Below the pieces are notes generated by a model, which searched no databases, was not told the DNA's origin, and saw only the letters and a program-made list of their open reading frames with translations. A program made the position numbers and the translations under genes. Positions 13,330-22,556 of a stretch of DNA of 64,000 bases are shown here, one piece after another (position 1 is the stretch's first letter; every line of letters begins with the position of its first letter). The DNA is from Zwartia hollandica (GTDB lineage Bacteria; Pseudomonadota; Gammaproteobacteria; Burkholderiales; Burkholderiaceae_B): NCBI RefSeq assembly GCF_019923725.1, contig NZ_JAHXRI010000006.1:310001-374000 (forward strand), read 5' to 3'.

Positions 13330-14385
13330 GTGAATACAAGCTTGAAAGTTGCCTTGGGACTCGTGATCTCTCTTATAGGGGCTTACGTGGCACAGGCCGC
13401 GCACATACCAATACCCTGGACTCTCGGCCCCTTATTCTTCATTGCTGCGATTAGGCTTGCTGGTGGACCGATAGCGAGCGTGCCGCTTTTTCGAAGTGTT
13501 GGACAATGGGTGATAGGCGTATCACTAGGTTTGTATTTCACCACTCATGTTGTTGGTGTTTTAACGGGGCATCTAGCGGCGGTAATCGCCGGTTTTTTGT
13601 TCGCAATCGGTTTAGCGTTTTACGGAACCTTCTTATTACGCCGTTTCGCTAGTGTGGATATCAAAACCGCCTGGTTTTCTTCAGCCATTGGTGGCGCGGC
13701 TGAGATGACAAATTTAGCAGAACGTTATGGTGTAAGACCAGATTTGGTAGCAAGTGCTCACAGCTTAAGACTAATTACAGTCGTTGTGATCGTACCCTTT
13801 GCCTTGCAATGGTTTGGTGTTACGGGGACAGACTCGTTTGTTTCGGGCCCGAAGTACATATCGTATTTCGGGTTACTTCAGCTGTTTGGTTTGACTGCAA
13901 TAGGGGTGTTTGTCGCTACGCGAATGAAGATGCCAAACGCGTGGGTGTTAGGACCCATGTTTTTAACGATTGGTTTAACGATTAGTGGCGTGGAGTTTTC
14001 TGCGATACCAGACTGGTTATCTAAGGCTGCACAGTTGAGTGTTGGGTGGGGACTTGGGGATAGATTCCGGCCAGGCTTTTTTAAGACAGCGCCGCGCTTT
14101 TTGGCGGTTGTGTTTGCGTATACCGCGACTGCACTTTTACTCTCCCTCGGGTTGGCCAATCTTTTACACCTAGTTTCTGGGATGCCTACCGCTGCCTTGA
14201 TGCTGGGAGTAGCTCCTGGCGGCATTTCGGAAATGGCCATCACCGCAAAAGTTCTGCAGCTTGGGGTTCCTCTAGTAACAGCTTTTCAGGTGTTTAGAAT
14301 GGCTGGAGTCGTTTTGGTCACAGGCCCTCTATATTTATATGTCATTTCTAGGCATTGTCAAAATTTCGGCGCGCCTAAAAAATAG
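13330..14385 (+). CDS. AbrB-family (PF05145-type) integral membrane protein
   Basis: A 351-residue hydrophobic protein with about ten membrane segments, made of two similar halves, each starting with a short hydrophobic stretch and a PNAWVLGPMF/IPIPWTLGPLFF-type motif. Databases often name this family AbrB transcriptional regulator or putative ammonia monooxygenase; both names mislead, because it is plainly a membrane protein and its function is not established. The start is GTG at 13330 (MNTSLKVALGLVISLIGAYV). The glycine-rich APGGISEMA near residue 295 is a family hallmark. It is divergent from the aminotransferase; the pair sits inside the candidate origin. Confidence 0.8.
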   Translation: MNTSLKVALGLVISLIGAYVAQAAHIPIPWTLGPLFFIAAIRLAGGPIASVPLFRSVGQWVIGVSLGLYFTTHVVGVLTGHLAAVIAGFLFAIGLAFYGTFLLRRFASVDIKTAWFSSAIGGAAEMTNLAERYGVRPDLVASAHSLRLITVVVIVPFALQWFGVTGTDSFVSGPKYISYFGLLQLFGLTAIGVFVATRMKMPNAWVLGPMFLTIGLTISGVEFSAIPDWLSKAAQLSVGWGLGDRFRPGFFKTAPRFLAVVFAYTATALLLSLGLANLLHLVSGMPTAALMLGVAPGGISEMAITAKVLQLGVPLVTAFQVFRMAGVVLVTGPLYLYVISRHCQNFGAPKK

Positions 14386-14476
14386 AGTTATCCAGAGTTA
14401 TTAGTAAGTTACTAACAAGACATTAACAGGCTTATCCACAGAGATATCCACGGCAAAGTGATTGAGGGGCCCAGAG

Positions 14477-14504
14477 TTTTATTGTTTCACGTGAAACAAT
14501 AAAA
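14477..14504. promoter_or_regulatory. parS centromere site 1 within a 28-bp perfect palindrome
   Basis: The 16-base core TGTTTCACGTGAAACA (14483-14498) is an exact match to the widely conserved chromosomal parS consensus bound by ParB. The symmetry extends without mismatch to 28 bases, with TTTTAT on one side and ATAAAA on the other. ParA and ParB are encoded 3-4 kb downstream. The extended arms could also fold as an RNA hairpin and serve as a terminator for the AbrB-family gene; that part is inference. Confidence 0.93.
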
Positions 14505-14665
14505 CAAAATGGATTAAACACAGCCGGTTGTCCACAAGCAAGAATTTCTTCTTCATCGCAAGAGCCTCCCTGTTTGTAGAGGTGTCACCCGTGTTTGACT
14601 TTCTGCCAGCGAGAGCTAACAAAGATACCCACAAAGTTATGCACAGCCACCAGTTATTAATTATT

Positions 14666-14683
14666 ATGTTTCACGTGAAACAT
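14666..14683. promoter_or_regulatory. parS centromere site 2
   Basis: ATGTTTCACGTGAAACAT is an 18-base perfect palindrome containing the exact 16-base parS core (14667-14682), 184 bases from site 1. It ends 22 bases before the TATAAT hexamer at 14706-14711, so it lies over the -35 zone of the likely mnmG promoter. ParB loading here could influence transcription of mnmG-rsmG-parA-parB. Confidence 0.93.
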
Positions 14684-14747
14684 CACCGTAATTTATAGCT
14701 CAGTCTATAATCCGTTCCCCACGTAAGCCTAGACAATCCTAAAACAA

Positions 14748-16661
14748 ATGAATTACCCAACAGTTTTCGATGTCATCGTTGTTGGTGGTGGCCATGCTGG
14801 AACTGAAGCCGCGCTAGCTGCCGCCCGTAGTGGTGCGAAAACCCTTTTGCTGACGCACAACATAGAGACCCTAGGTCAGATGTCCTGCAACCCATCAATT
14901 GGTGGTATTGGCAAAGGACATTTGGTTAAAGAGGTTGATGCGCTCGGCGGTGCAATGGCTATTGCTACGGACGAGGCTGGAATACAGTTTCGAATACTGA
15001 ATAGTTCTAAGGGGCCAGCGGTTCGAGCGACTCGCGCGCAGGCAGATCGAGTTCTTTATAGAAAAGCTATTCGTGGCAGACTAGAGAATCAAGAGAATTT
15101 GTGGTTGTTTCAGCAGGCGGTCGATGATCTATTGTTAGAGGGTGATCGTGTTTGCGGTGCCGTCACGCAAACGGGTTTGTCCTTTAAGTCGCGCAGCGTC
15201 GTGTTGACGGCTGGGACATTTCTCAATGGGCTCGTTCATGTTGGGCTAGATAACTACTCGGCAGGTCGAGCTGGGGATCCTTCTGCCTCAACGTTAGGTC
15301 GCCGACTCAAGGAAATGCGTCTGCCGCAAGGGCGGCTAAAGACGGGGACCCCACCAAGAATTGATGGCCGCAGTATTAATTTGGGAATATTGGAGGAACA
15401 ACCAGGTGATGTAGATCCCGTGCCGGTGTTTTCCTATCTAGGCGATGCAGCGATGCACCCAAAACAGGTCCCTTGTTGGATGACCCATACCAATGAGCGG
15501 ACACATGAAATTATTCGGGGCGGTCTAGATAGATCGCCAATGTATAGCGGCGTTATTGAGGGAATCGGCCCGCGGTACTGCCCGTCAATCGAGGATAAGG
15601 TTCATCGATTTGCGGATAAAAATGCGCACCAAGTATTTCTCGAGCCTGAAGGGCTCGACACTCACGAAATCTATCCAAATGGTGTTTCCACTAGTTTGCC
15701 GTTTGATGTACAGCTTGAATTGATTCGCTCTTTGCGGGGCTTAGAGCAGGCGCACATTATTCGCCCAGGTTACGCAATTGAATATGATTATTTTGATCCG
15801 CGAGAGTTAAAGCAAAATCTAGAGACAAAGCTTATAGCGGGCCTGTTTTTTGCCGGGCAAATTAATGGCACAACGGGCTATGAAGAAGCTGCCGCTCAGG
15901 GTTTGCTTGCCGGCATTAACGCTGCCCGCTTCGCCCGTGAAGAAACGCCTTTCATCTTGCGTCGTGATCAGGCCTATATGGGTGTTTTAATGGATGACCT
16001 CGTAACAAAAGGTGTTACTGAGCCCTACCGTATGTTTACTTCTCGTGCTGAATACCGCCTAAGTTTGCGCGAAGATAATGCAGACTGGCGCCTCACCGAA
16101 CTAGGCAGACAATTTGGTTTGGTAAACGACCATCGTTGGGACGCTTTTAGTCGAAAGCGCGAGGCTGTCGAAAAAGAGGTTCAGCGCTTGCGTTCAACGT
16201 GGGTTAATCCTCGCATGATGCCCTCAGACAGCGCACGAGCTGTCTTAGGCAAAGAAATTGAGCGCGAGTACTTACTATCTGATTTAATCAAGAGGCCAAA
16301 CGTTTCTTATCATTCTCTGATGGCAATGGACTATCATGATGGTGTGGATTTGCCCAAGGGTGTTCCTCCAGGAGAGGTTGCTGAGCAAGTAGAGATTCAA
16401 ATCAAATACGAAGGATATATTGCGCGTCAACAAGAAGAAATTGACCGCCAGCAGACCTATGAGGACCAGGAAATTCCCGACGTGTTCGATTTCGAAGGAA
16501 TAACAAGTCTTTCTTTTGAAGTCCGACAAAAGCTCAAAGCGCACCGTCCGCAAACCGTCGGTCAAGCATCGCGCATTTCAGGCGTCACGCCTGCCGCCAT
16601 ATCTTTGCTGCTGATTCACTTAAAGCGCCATCATTACGGCGCGGTTGCCGCCAGAAAGTAA
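14748..16661 (+). CDS. mnmG: tRNA uridine 5-carboxymethylaminomethyl modification enzyme MnmG (GidA)
   Basis: FAD-dependent partner of MnmE in wobble U34 modification. The 637 residues start with the FAD Rossmann motif [19 protein letters not shown] (about 11-29), followed by [18 protein letters not shown]. The family signature [15 protein letters not shown] and the second FAD contact region [19 protein letters not shown] are present, with the C-terminal helical MnmE-binding domain starting near residue 560. It is the first gene right of the candidate origin and its stop overlaps the rsmG start by one base (TAATG). Confidence 0.98.
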   Translation: MNYPTVFDVIVVGGGHAGTEAALAAARSGAKTLLLTHNIETLGQMSCNPSIGGIGKGHLVKEVDALGGAMAIATDEAGIQFRILNSSKGPAVRATRAQADRVLYRKAIRGRLENQENLWLFQQAVDDLLLEGDRVCGAVTQTGLSFKSRSVVLTAGTFLNGLVHVGLDNYSAGRAGDPSASTLGRRLKEMRLPQGRLKTGTPPRIDGRSINLGILEEQPGDVDPVPVFSYLGDAAMHPKQVPCWMTHTNERTHEIIRGGLDRSPMYSGVIEGIGPRYCPSIEDKVHRFADKNAHQVFLEPEGLDTHEIYPNGVSTSLPFDVQLELIRSLRGLEQAHIIRPGYAIEYDYFDPRELKQNLETKLIAGLFFAGQINGTTGYEEAAAQGLLAGINAARFAREETPFILRRDQAYMGVLMDDLVTKGVTEPYRMFTSRAEYRLSLREDNADWRLTELGRQFGLVNDHRWDAFSRKREAVEKEVQRLRSTWVNPRMMPSDSARAVLGKEIEREYLLSDLIKRPNVSYHSLMAMDYHDGVDLPKGVPPGEVAEQVEIQIKYEGYIARQQEEIDRQQTYEDQEIPDVFDFEGITSLSFEVRQKLKAHRPQTVGQASRISGVTPAAISLLLIHLKRHHYGAVAARK

Positions 16662-17341
16662 TGCAGACAGACCTACCCAACCGAACCTACGCGCAACGCC
16701 TCAACCAGGCCTGCGATGCGTTGGGTCTGGCCGTAACGTCTCAGCAATTAAATCAATTGCTCGACTATATAGAACAGTTACAACGGTGGAACCGCAGCTA
16801 CAACCTTACCGCGATACGCGACCCCGAGCAAATGCTCACTCAGCATATTCTCGATTGCTTGGCCGTTGTCGCTCCGCTTAAGCGCGCAACAGATCGGTCC
16901 GGCCTTCAAGAGCCTACTATCCTTGATGTGGGTTCGGGCGCAGGACTTCCCGGCGTCGTGTTGGCCATCATGCTGCCGGCCGCAAAAATAACATGTGTGG
17001 ATGCCGTCGAAAAGAAGATGGCGTTCGTGCGTCAAATGTGCGGAGTGTTGGGTGTATCGAATCTTAGCGCGACACACGCACGCATCGAAACACTGACTAG
17101 GCAATATGATGTGGTGATCTCGCGTGCGTTTGCATCGCTTTCAGACTTCGCCTTAAATTCTGGTGCGTGCGTCTCTCTAAACGGAGAACTCGTCGCAATG
17201 AAAGCCCGTCCGACTGAACAGGAGTTTTCCGAGCTTGTTTTAAATACAGCGTGGACGGTCGCAAACATCGAACCTTTACATGTTCCAGAGTTACAAGCCC
17301 AGCGTTGCTTGGTTTGGATGCATCGGACGGAAACCAAATGA
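16661..17341 (+). CDS. rsmG: 16S rRNA (guanine527-N7)-methyltransferase RsmG (GidB)
   Basis: SAM-dependent methyltransferase that makes m7G527 in the 530 loop of 16S rRNA; loss gives low-level streptomycin resistance in other bacteria. The 226 residues include the substrate-side motif RWNRSYNLTAIRDPEQML (about 43-60) and the SAM-binding loop ILDVGSGAGLPGVVLAI (about 86-102). Its TGA overlaps the parA start by 4 bases (ATGA), and it overlaps mnmG by 1 base, so mnmG-rsmG-parA form a tightly coupled operon. Confidence 0.96.
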   Translation: MQTDLPNRTYAQRLNQACDALGLAVTSQQLNQLLDYIEQLQRWNRSYNLTAIRDPEQMLTQHILDCLAVVAPLKRATDRSGLQEPTILDVGSGAGLPGVVLAIMLPAAKITCVDAVEKKMAFVRQMCGVLGVSNLSATHARIETLTRQYDVVISRAFASLSDFALNSGACVSLNGELVAMKARPTEQEFSELVLNTAWTVANIEPLHVPELQAQRCLVWMHRTETK

Positions 17342-18138
17342 CCAATAACACCTCAGCAACCGCGCGAGTATTCTGTATCGCCAACCAGAAAGGCGGTGTG
17401 GGCAAAACCACAACGGCGATTAACTTATCGGCCGGACTCGCTAAATTAAAACAACGCGTCTTGCTGATCGACCTAGATCCCCAGGGCAATGCCACCATGG
17501 GAAGCGGCATCGACAAGAGTGCGCTCGCTCATAACTTATATGATGTACTGATTGGTGAGGCAACAATTACGCAAGCCCGTGTTCACTCGACAAATGGTGG
17601 TTACGACGTCTTGCCAGCGAATAGAGAACTATCTGGAGCAGAAATCGACCTCGTTGGGATGGATGAACGCGAACTGCAATTAAAACAGGCGATCACTAGC
17701 ATCGCCACAGACTACGACTTTATTCTAATTGACTGCCCCCCAACCCTATCGCTGTTGACGCTCAATGGTTTAGCTGCAGCGCACGGTGTCATCATTCCAA
17801 TGCAATGCGAATACTTCGCGCTCGAAGGCCTATCCGATTTGGTCAACACCATCAAACGCGTTCATCGAAATATCAATCCTGAACTGAGCCTTATCGGACT
17901 GCTCCGTGTGATGTACGACCCGCGTGTCACCTTACAGCAACAGGTGTCTGCTCAGCTCGAGTCCCACTTCGGTGACAAAGTGTTTAAAACAGTTGTGCCA
18001 AGAAACGTACGCTTAGCCGAGGCGCCCAGCCATGGTATGCCTGGCGTTGTGTACGACCCAAGCTCACGTGGTGCACAGGCCTACATCGCGTTTGGCGCAG
18101 AAGTGATCGAACGTGTCCGCGCGAATCAAAGCGCGTAA
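17338..18138 (+). CDS. parA: Chromosome partitioning ATPase ParA (Soj)
   Basis: Walker-type ATPase that binds DNA non-specifically and moves ParB-parS complexes apart. The 266 residues have the deviant Walker A KGGVGKTT (18-25) with the signature first lysine, a Walker A' aspartate in LLIDLDPQGNATMG and Walker B LIDCPP. There is no N-terminal helix-turn-helix, which is typical of chromosomal ParA. The start at 17338 overlaps the rsmG stop and gives MTNNTSATARVFCIANQKGG; a longer frame back to 17251 would only overlap rsmG further. parB follows after 53 bases. Confidence 0.96.
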   Translation: MTNNTSATARVFCIANQKGGVGKTTTAINLSAGLAKLKQRVLLIDLDPQGNATMGSGIDKSALAHNLYDVLIGEATITQARVHSTNGGYDVLPANRELSGAEIDLVGMDERELQLKQAITSIATDYDFILIDCPPTLSLLTLNGLAAAHGVIIPMQCEYFALEGLSDLVNTIKRVHRNINPELSLIGLLRVMYDPRVTLQQQVSAQLESHFGDKVFKTVVPRNVRLAEAPSHGMPGVVYDPSSRGAQAYIAFGAEVIERVRANQSA

Positions 18139-18191
18139 CTTAATAAACCACTAGACGGCGCAAGCTCGCTCTGAATGACGGGGATATCAAA

Positions 18192-19097
18192 ATGGTAACG
18201 AAGAAACCAAAGGGGCTGGGACGAGGATTAGAAGCCTTGCTCGGTGCGGACGCGCCCGGCATCGGGCAGTTAGGGCAAAGCGACTCCGCGCAGGCACAAC
18301 CCAGCAGTTTGCCCGTGAGCAAACTACAGGCCGGAAAATATCAACCGCGGACTCGCATGGACGAGGGAGCGTTGGCTGAACTTGCAGACTCGATTCGAGT
18401 GCAGGGGATCATGCAACCAATCTTGGTTAGACCAATCGATGCGGGTAAAGGTCGTTATGAAATTATCGCGGGCGAACGTCGTTTTCGTGCCGCGCAACTC
18501 GCTGGACTGACAGAAGTCCCAGTGCTGGTCAAAGATGTGGCGGACGAACACGCCGCAGCCATGGCGCTGATTGAGAACATTCAACGCGAGGACCTGAATC
18601 CCCTTGAGGAAGCGCAAGGCGTAAAGCGCTTGCTTGATGAGTTTGGCCTAACCCACGAACAAGCCTCTCAAGCAATTGGACGCTCACGTTCCGCCACAAG
18701 CAATTTGTTACGCCTGTTGAACTTAGCGGCAGCGGTTCAAACAATGCTGCTAGCAGGCGATATTGATATGGGCCATGCTCGCGCGCTGTTGGCGGTTGAT
18801 GCCGCTACACAAATCCAACTAGCGAATCAAATTATTGCAAAGCGTTTATCTGTTCGCGATGCAGAGCAACTCGTAGCGCGCACGGATAAAGGGGTCTCAA
18901 CAAAAACATCGCGTGCTAAACCCGTATCGCGTGATGTCGCAAGACTGGAAGAAGCGCTGTCTGATCAGCTTGGGACCAAAGTGAGCTTAAAAGTCACGGG
19001 TAAGGAGCGTGGTCAATTAATTATTGATTTTCATGGTTGGGACCACTGTTCTTCCATCATCGAAAAAATGCATCTCAAAGAAGATCTTGAAAGCTAA
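18192..19097 (+). CDS. parB: Chromosome partitioning protein ParB (Spo0J)
   Basis: CTP-dependent DNA clamp that loads at parS and spreads. The 301 residues begin with a basic tail KKPKGLGRGLEALLG (ParA-stimulating motif LGRGL), then the CTP-binding N-terminal domain with GERRFRA (94-100) and ENIQRE (128-133), a helix-turn-helix (about 152-175) that reads parS, and a C-terminal dimerisation domain (about 255-301). Two perfect parS sites lie about 3.5 kb upstream, making a complete ParABS locus in this window. Confidence 0.97.
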   Translation: MVTKKPKGLGRGLEALLGADAPGIGQLGQSDSAQAQPSSLPVSKLQAGKYQPRTRMDEGALAELADSIRVQGIMQPILVRPIDAGKGRYEIIAGERRFRAAQLAGLTEVPVLVKDVADEHAAAMALIENIQREDLNPLEEAQGVKRLLDEFGLTHEQASQAIGRSRSATSNLLRLLNLAAAVQTMLLAGDIDMGHARALLAVDAATQIQLANQIIAKRLSVRDAEQLVARTDKGVSTKTSRAKPVSRDVARLEEALSDQLGTKVSLKVTGKERGQLIIDFHGWDHCSSIIEKMHLKEDLES

Positions 19098-19112
19098 TCG
19101 GAGACAAATAAT

Positions 19113-20699
19113 ATGACAACTCAACAAGCCGTGGCGGTATCACCGAAGACGTTGAAAGACTGGGTACATGACGGTCAGGAAATTGCCTTGCTTGATGTTC
19201 GTGAGCACGGCCAATATGGCGAGGAACATTTGTTCTATGTGGTTTCAACACCGTACAGCAAGCTTGAAGCAGAGGTTGATCGCCTGGTCGGACGTAAAGA
19301 TGTGCGTATGGTTTTAGTCGGTGATGATGTCGGCGAACTCTCGCGAAAAGCTTGCAAGCGTTTAGCAGACCATGGGTATACCAACCTGCACTATTTGGAT
19401 GGCGGCATGGCCGCCTGGAAGGAAGCTGGACTTGAGGTGTTTGCGGGCGTCAACTTACCGAGCAAAGCGTTTGGTGAGTTGGCAGAACATGCCTTTGATA
19501 CGCCTCGGATCACGGCGCAAGAGTTGAATGAGAAGATTAAAAATAAAGAAGACATGGTCATTCTTGATGGACGACCCTATACCGAATACCGCAAGATGAG
19601 TATTCCTACGGCGATCTGTTGTCCGAACGGTGAGTTACCTTTACGCATAGACGATATCGCGACCAGTCCTGAAACCACGATCGTGATTAACTGTGCTGGC
19701 CGTACGCGCAGCATTATCGGCGCCCAGACGCTCATTAACCTCGGAGTAAAAAATAAAGTACTTGCTCTTGAAAATGGAACACAGGGTTGGTATCTCGCAG
19801 ATTTTGCGCTTGATCATGGCGCAGCAAAAAGACACGCCCTGGCTGTCGACCCTGCAGCTGCAAAGCAACGTCAAGCAAGAGCGCGTGCTCTTGCACAAAA
19901 ACATCATGTGCCATTTGTGGCCGGCACTCAAGTTCAACAGTGGCTCGCAGAAAAAAATCGTACGACCTTCTTATGTGACGTACGCACGCCTGAAGAGTTT
20001 GCACAAGGAACTATTCCTGGTGCGCAACACACGCCAGGTGGACAGCTGGTCCAAGCCACAGACCAATATGTTGGTGTGCGCGGCGCCCGTTTAGTATTGT
20101 TTGATAATGATGGTGCCCGAGCACCAGCGATGGCCTCTTGGTTGGCTATGTTGGGTTGGGATGTCGCCGTTTGCGAAGACGCCTTACAGCACAAATGGAG
20201 TCCTGTTACGAAAGCGAATCAGTCCAAGACGCCCGAACTGGAAAAACTTCTCCCTGCGGAACTTAAAGCGTCGCTCGACAAAGGTGCGCTCTTGTTAGAT
20301 TTGCGCGTTAGCACCAAGTATCGCGAAGGCCATGTGCGTGGTGCGCAGTGGGCAACCAGACCTACGCTGGCAACGATCGCAGAATTGAAAGGCAAGTCAG
20401 TGATTCTGTTCGTCGATGACGCAGTGGTTGCAGACCTTGCTGCGCTGGACCTAACTGAGCTTGGGGTTAGCAAGGTACAAGTTTGTTTAGCGACCAAAGA
20501 GCAATGCGTATCGGCAGGCTTAGACTGGATTGCTACTGCAAATGAGCCCACAGATAGTCAAAGTATCGATTATCTGTTCTTTGTGCATGATCGCCATGAC
20601 GGCAACAAAGCGGCTGCGCGGCAATATTTGGCTTGGGAAATGAACTTGTTGGCGCAAATTGATGAGCAGGAGCGAAGTGGCTTTAGGTTGCCGCACTAA
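19113..20699 (+). CDS. Four-domain rhodanese-like protein
   Basis: A 528-residue soluble protein built of four rhodanese-fold units at about 10-110, 132-232, 270-358 and 380-475, each with an LLDVR/LDGRP/LCDVRTPEEF/LLDLRVSTKY-type strand. Only the second carries a catalytic cysteine in the active loop (C194 in INCAGRTRS); the matching positions in units 1, 3 and 4 are acidic (VGDDVGE, FDNDGAR, FVDDAVV). Known rhodaneses move sulfane sulfur through a cysteine persulfide; here one active and three inactive units suggest sulfur transfer plus binding or scaffold roles. GGAG precedes the ATG, 15 bases after parB, so it may be co-transcribed, though no link with partitioning is evident. Substrate unknown. 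Confidence 0.85.
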   Translation: MTTQQAVAVSPKTLKDWVHDGQEIALLDVREHGQYGEEHLFYVVSTPYSKLEAEVDRLVGRKDVRMVLVGDDVGELSRKACKRLADHGYTNLHYLDGGMAAWKEAGLEVFAGVNLPSKAFGELAEHAFDTPRITAQELNEKIKNKEDMVILDGRPYTEYRKMSIPTAICCPNGELPLRIDDIATSPETTIVINCAGRTRSIIGAQTLINLGVKNKVLALENGTQGWYLADFALDHGAAKRHALAVDPAAAKQRQARARALAQKHHVPFVAGTQVQQWLAEKNRTTFLCDVRTPEEFAQGTIPGAQHTPGGQLVQATDQYVGVRGARLVLFDNDGARAPAMASWLAMLGWDVAVCEDALQHKWSPVTKANQSKTPELEKLLPAELKASLDKGALLLDLRVSTKYREGHVRGAQWATRPTLATIAELKGKSVILFVDDAVVADLAALDLTELGVSKVQVCLATKEQCVSAGLDWIATANEPTDSQSIDYLFFVHDRHDGNKAAARQYLAWEMNLLAQIDEQERSGFRLPH

Positions 20700-20797
20700 G
20701 AAAAATCGCCATAACTCAAAATTACTTTACGCGTCCGGGTTTTGGTGAATTCGGATCACTAAGTGCCTTCGATAGTTGCTACAACCTCCCGACTTTC

Positions 20798-20826
20798 TTG
20801 ACAATTCGGAAAAGTTCCATCATAAT
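20798..20826 (+). promoter_or_regulatory. Strong sigma70 promoter for the tRNA-Tyr/Gly/Thr-tuf cluster
   Basis: A consensus -35 TTGACA (20798-20803) is followed by exactly 17 bases and a -10 CATAAT (20821-20826), 16 bases before the mature tRNA-Tyr 5' end. It is the best promoter match in the window. The rest of 20700-20841 shows nothing else clear. Confidence 0.8.
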
Positions 20827-20841
20827 CGTCGGTTCTCTTGT

Positions 20842-20928
20842 GGAGAGGTGCCCGAGTGGTTAAAGGGGGCAGACTGTAAATCTGTTGGCCTTGCGCCTAC
20901 GTTGGTTCGAATCCAACCTTCTCCACCA
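20842..20928 (+). tRNA. tRNA-Tyr (anticodon GTA)
   Basis: An 87-base class II tRNA with a long variable arm. The acceptor stem GGAGAGG pairs with CTTCTCC and CCA is encoded. The anticodon loop CTGTAAA reads tyrosine codons, and the T arm has GGTTCGAATCC. It is first in a tRNA-Tyr, tRNA-Gly, tRNA-Thr, tuf array like E. coli thrU-tyrU-glyT-thrT-tufB. Confidence 0.97.
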
Positions 20929-20966
20929 AAGAGGCGAACGCTTAGACGTACGCAAGCTCGAGACGG

Positions 20967-21040
20967 GCGGGTGTAGCTCAATGGTAGAGCAGAAGCCTTC
21001 CAAGCTTACGACGAGGGTTCGATTCCCTTCACCCGCTCCA
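20967..21040 (+). tRNA. tRNA-Gly (anticodon TCC)
   Basis: A 74-base cloverleaf with acceptor GCGGGTG/CACCCGC, D arm AGCTCAATGGTAGAGC, anticodon loop with TCC, T arm with GGTTCGATTCC, and encoded CCA. It reads GGA and GGG codons. It lies 38 bases after tRNA-Tyr and belongs to the same transcript. Confidence 0.97.
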
Positions 21041-21164
21041 GTGGCTCGTGCAGGTTGTGCCTAGTAAAAAAGAAGTCGCAGTAACGAGATTTGCAGTGCA
21101 AAGTAAACATGCAGTAAGCGGTTCATATAGATTTTAGGTTCGTGGGGCCCAGCCCGGCGAGCGC

Positions 21165-21239
<75 letters not shown>

Positions 21240-21309
21240 GTAGAAAGCAGTTTGTACTAAATACAGGTTATTTATTTTTCATTCGCTTCAATTCCGGTCA
21301 GGAGTCAGC

Positions 21310-22504
21310 CATGGCAAAAGGTAAATTCGAACGCACCAAACCACACGTAAACGTCGGCACAATTGGCCACGTTGACCACGGCAAAACGACGCTGACCGCA
21401 GCGATCACAACGGTGCTGTCCAAGAAGTTCGGCGGTGAAGCCAAAGCGTACGCGCAAATTGATGCAGCACCTGAAGAGCGTGCACGCGGCATTACGATTA
21501 ACACCGCACACGTTGAGTACGAGACAGCGAACCGTCACTACGCACACGTTGACTGCCCCGGCCACGCCGACTACGTCAAGAACATGATTACTGGTGCAGC
21601 GCAGATGGACGGCGCGATTCTGGTGGTGTCGGCCGCTGACGGCCCAATGCCCCAGACACGTGAGCACATTTTGTTGAGCCGCCAGGTGGGCGTGCCTTAC
21701 ATCATCGTGTTCCTGAACAAGGCGGACATGGTGGATGACGCCGAGCTGCTTGAGCTCGTCGAGATGGAAGTGCGCGAGCTTCTCTCGAAGTACGACTTCC
21801 CAGGCGACGACACGCCAATCATCAAGGGCTCGGCTAAGCTCGCTCTTGAAGGCGACACGGGCGAGCTCGGTGAGCAGGCGATCATCGCCTTGGCCGACGC
21901 ACTGGACAACTACATCCCAACACCCGAGCGCGCCATTGACGGCACGTTCCTGATGCCAGTCGAAGACGTCTTCTCGATCTCGGGTCGCGGCACTGTGGTG
22001 ACTGGCCGTATCGAGCGCGGAATTGTGAAAGTCGGCGAAGAAATCGAAATCGTCGGCATCCACGACACACTGAAGACCACTTGCACGGGCGTTGAGATGT
22101 TCCGCAAGTTGCTTGACCAGGGTCAGGCGGGCGACAACGTCGGTATTCTGCTGCGTGGTACCAAGCGCGAGGAAGTCGAGCGCGGTCAGGTGTTGGCTAA
22201 GCCCGCATCGATCAAGCCACACACCGACTTTACCGCCGAGGTGTACATTCTGTCCAAAGAAGAGGGTGGCCGTCATACGCCATTCTTTAACGGCTATCGT
22301 CCACAGTTCTACTTCCGTACGACGGACGTGACGGGCACGATCGATTTGCCAGCAGATAAAGAAATGGTTCTGCCAGGCGACAACGTGGCCATGACAGTGA
22401 AGTTGTTGGCACCGATCGCCATGGAAGAAGGTCTGCGTTTTGCAATCCGCGAAGGTGGCCGTACCGTCGGCGCCGGCGTCGTTGCTAAAATCCTGAAGTA
22501 ATTA
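21310..22504 (+). repeat. tuf direct repeat, copy 1
   Basis: This 1195-base block is repeated at 38008-39202 in the same orientation, 16.7 kb away. Identity begins one base before the ATG and ends three bases after the stop; the flanks are unrelated. Such boundaries fit gene conversion acting on coding sequence only. Confidence 0.9.
21311..22501 (+). CDS. tuf: Elongation factor Tu, copy 1
   Basis: GTPase that carries aminoacyl-tRNA to the ribosomal A site. The 396 residues show G1 GHVDHGKT (19-26), the effector region [14 protein letters not shown]3 DCPGH, G4 NKAD, and domains 2 and 3 ending VVAKILK. The start is ATG 21311 with AGGAG at 21300-21304; a longer open frame from 21179 runs through tRNA-Thr and is not coding. 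This is the tufB-like copy next to tRNA genes, and it is identical in protein, and as far as I can read in DNA, to copy 2 at 38009. Confidence 0.98.
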   Translation: MAKGKFERTKPHVNVGTIGHVDHGKTTLTAAITTVLSKKFGGEAKAYAQIDAAPEERARGITINTAHVEYETANRHYAHVDCPGHADYVKNMITGAAQMDGAILVVSAADGPMPQTREHILLSRQVGVPYIIVFLNKADMVDDAELLELVEMEVRELLSKYDFPGDDTPIIKGSAKLALEGDTGELGEQAIIALADALDNYIPTPERAIDGTFLMPVEDVFSISGRGTVVTGRIERGIVKVGEEIEIVGIHDTLKTTCTGVEMFRKLLDQGQAGDNVGILLRGTKREEVERGQVLAKPASIKPHTDFTAEVYILSKEEGGRHTPFFNGYRPQFYFRTTDVTGTIDLPADKEMVLPGDNVAMTVKLLAPIAMEEGLRFAIREGGRTVGAGVVAKILK

Positions 22505-22514
22505 AGAGTAGACG

Positions 22515-22542
22515 GCGGCCACCGAAAGGTGTCCGCTTTTTT
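22515..22542 (+). terminator. Intrinsic terminator after tuf copy 1
   Basis: The stem GCGGCCACC/GGTGTCCGC (one C-T mismatch) closes a GAAA loop and is followed by six T. It ends the tRNA-tuf transcript or attenuates it before tRNA-Trp and secE. Confidence 0.85.
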
Positions 22543-22556
22543 AGCAGTGCAGGTCT

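Larger units (their letters stand above)
14386..14747. other. Candidate oriC part B: DnaA boxes and parS sites upstream of mnmG
   Basis: A 362-base gene-free region. Seen: perfect or consensus DnaA boxes TTATCCACA (14432-14440) and TTATGCACA (14637-14645), one-mismatch boxes TTATCCAGA (14388-14396) and TTGTCCACA (14528-14536), plus two parS palindromes listed separately. TATAAT at 14706-14711 is a likely mnmG -10. In Bordetella the chromosome numbering begins at the gidA (mnmG) gene, which from memory places oriC here. Together with part A this could be one origin split by two genes. Confidence 0.6.

Noticed and set aside
17251-17337. N-terminal extension of ParA
   Set aside because: It overlaps rsmG; ATG 17338 gives the normal ParA start a short way before KGGVGKTT.
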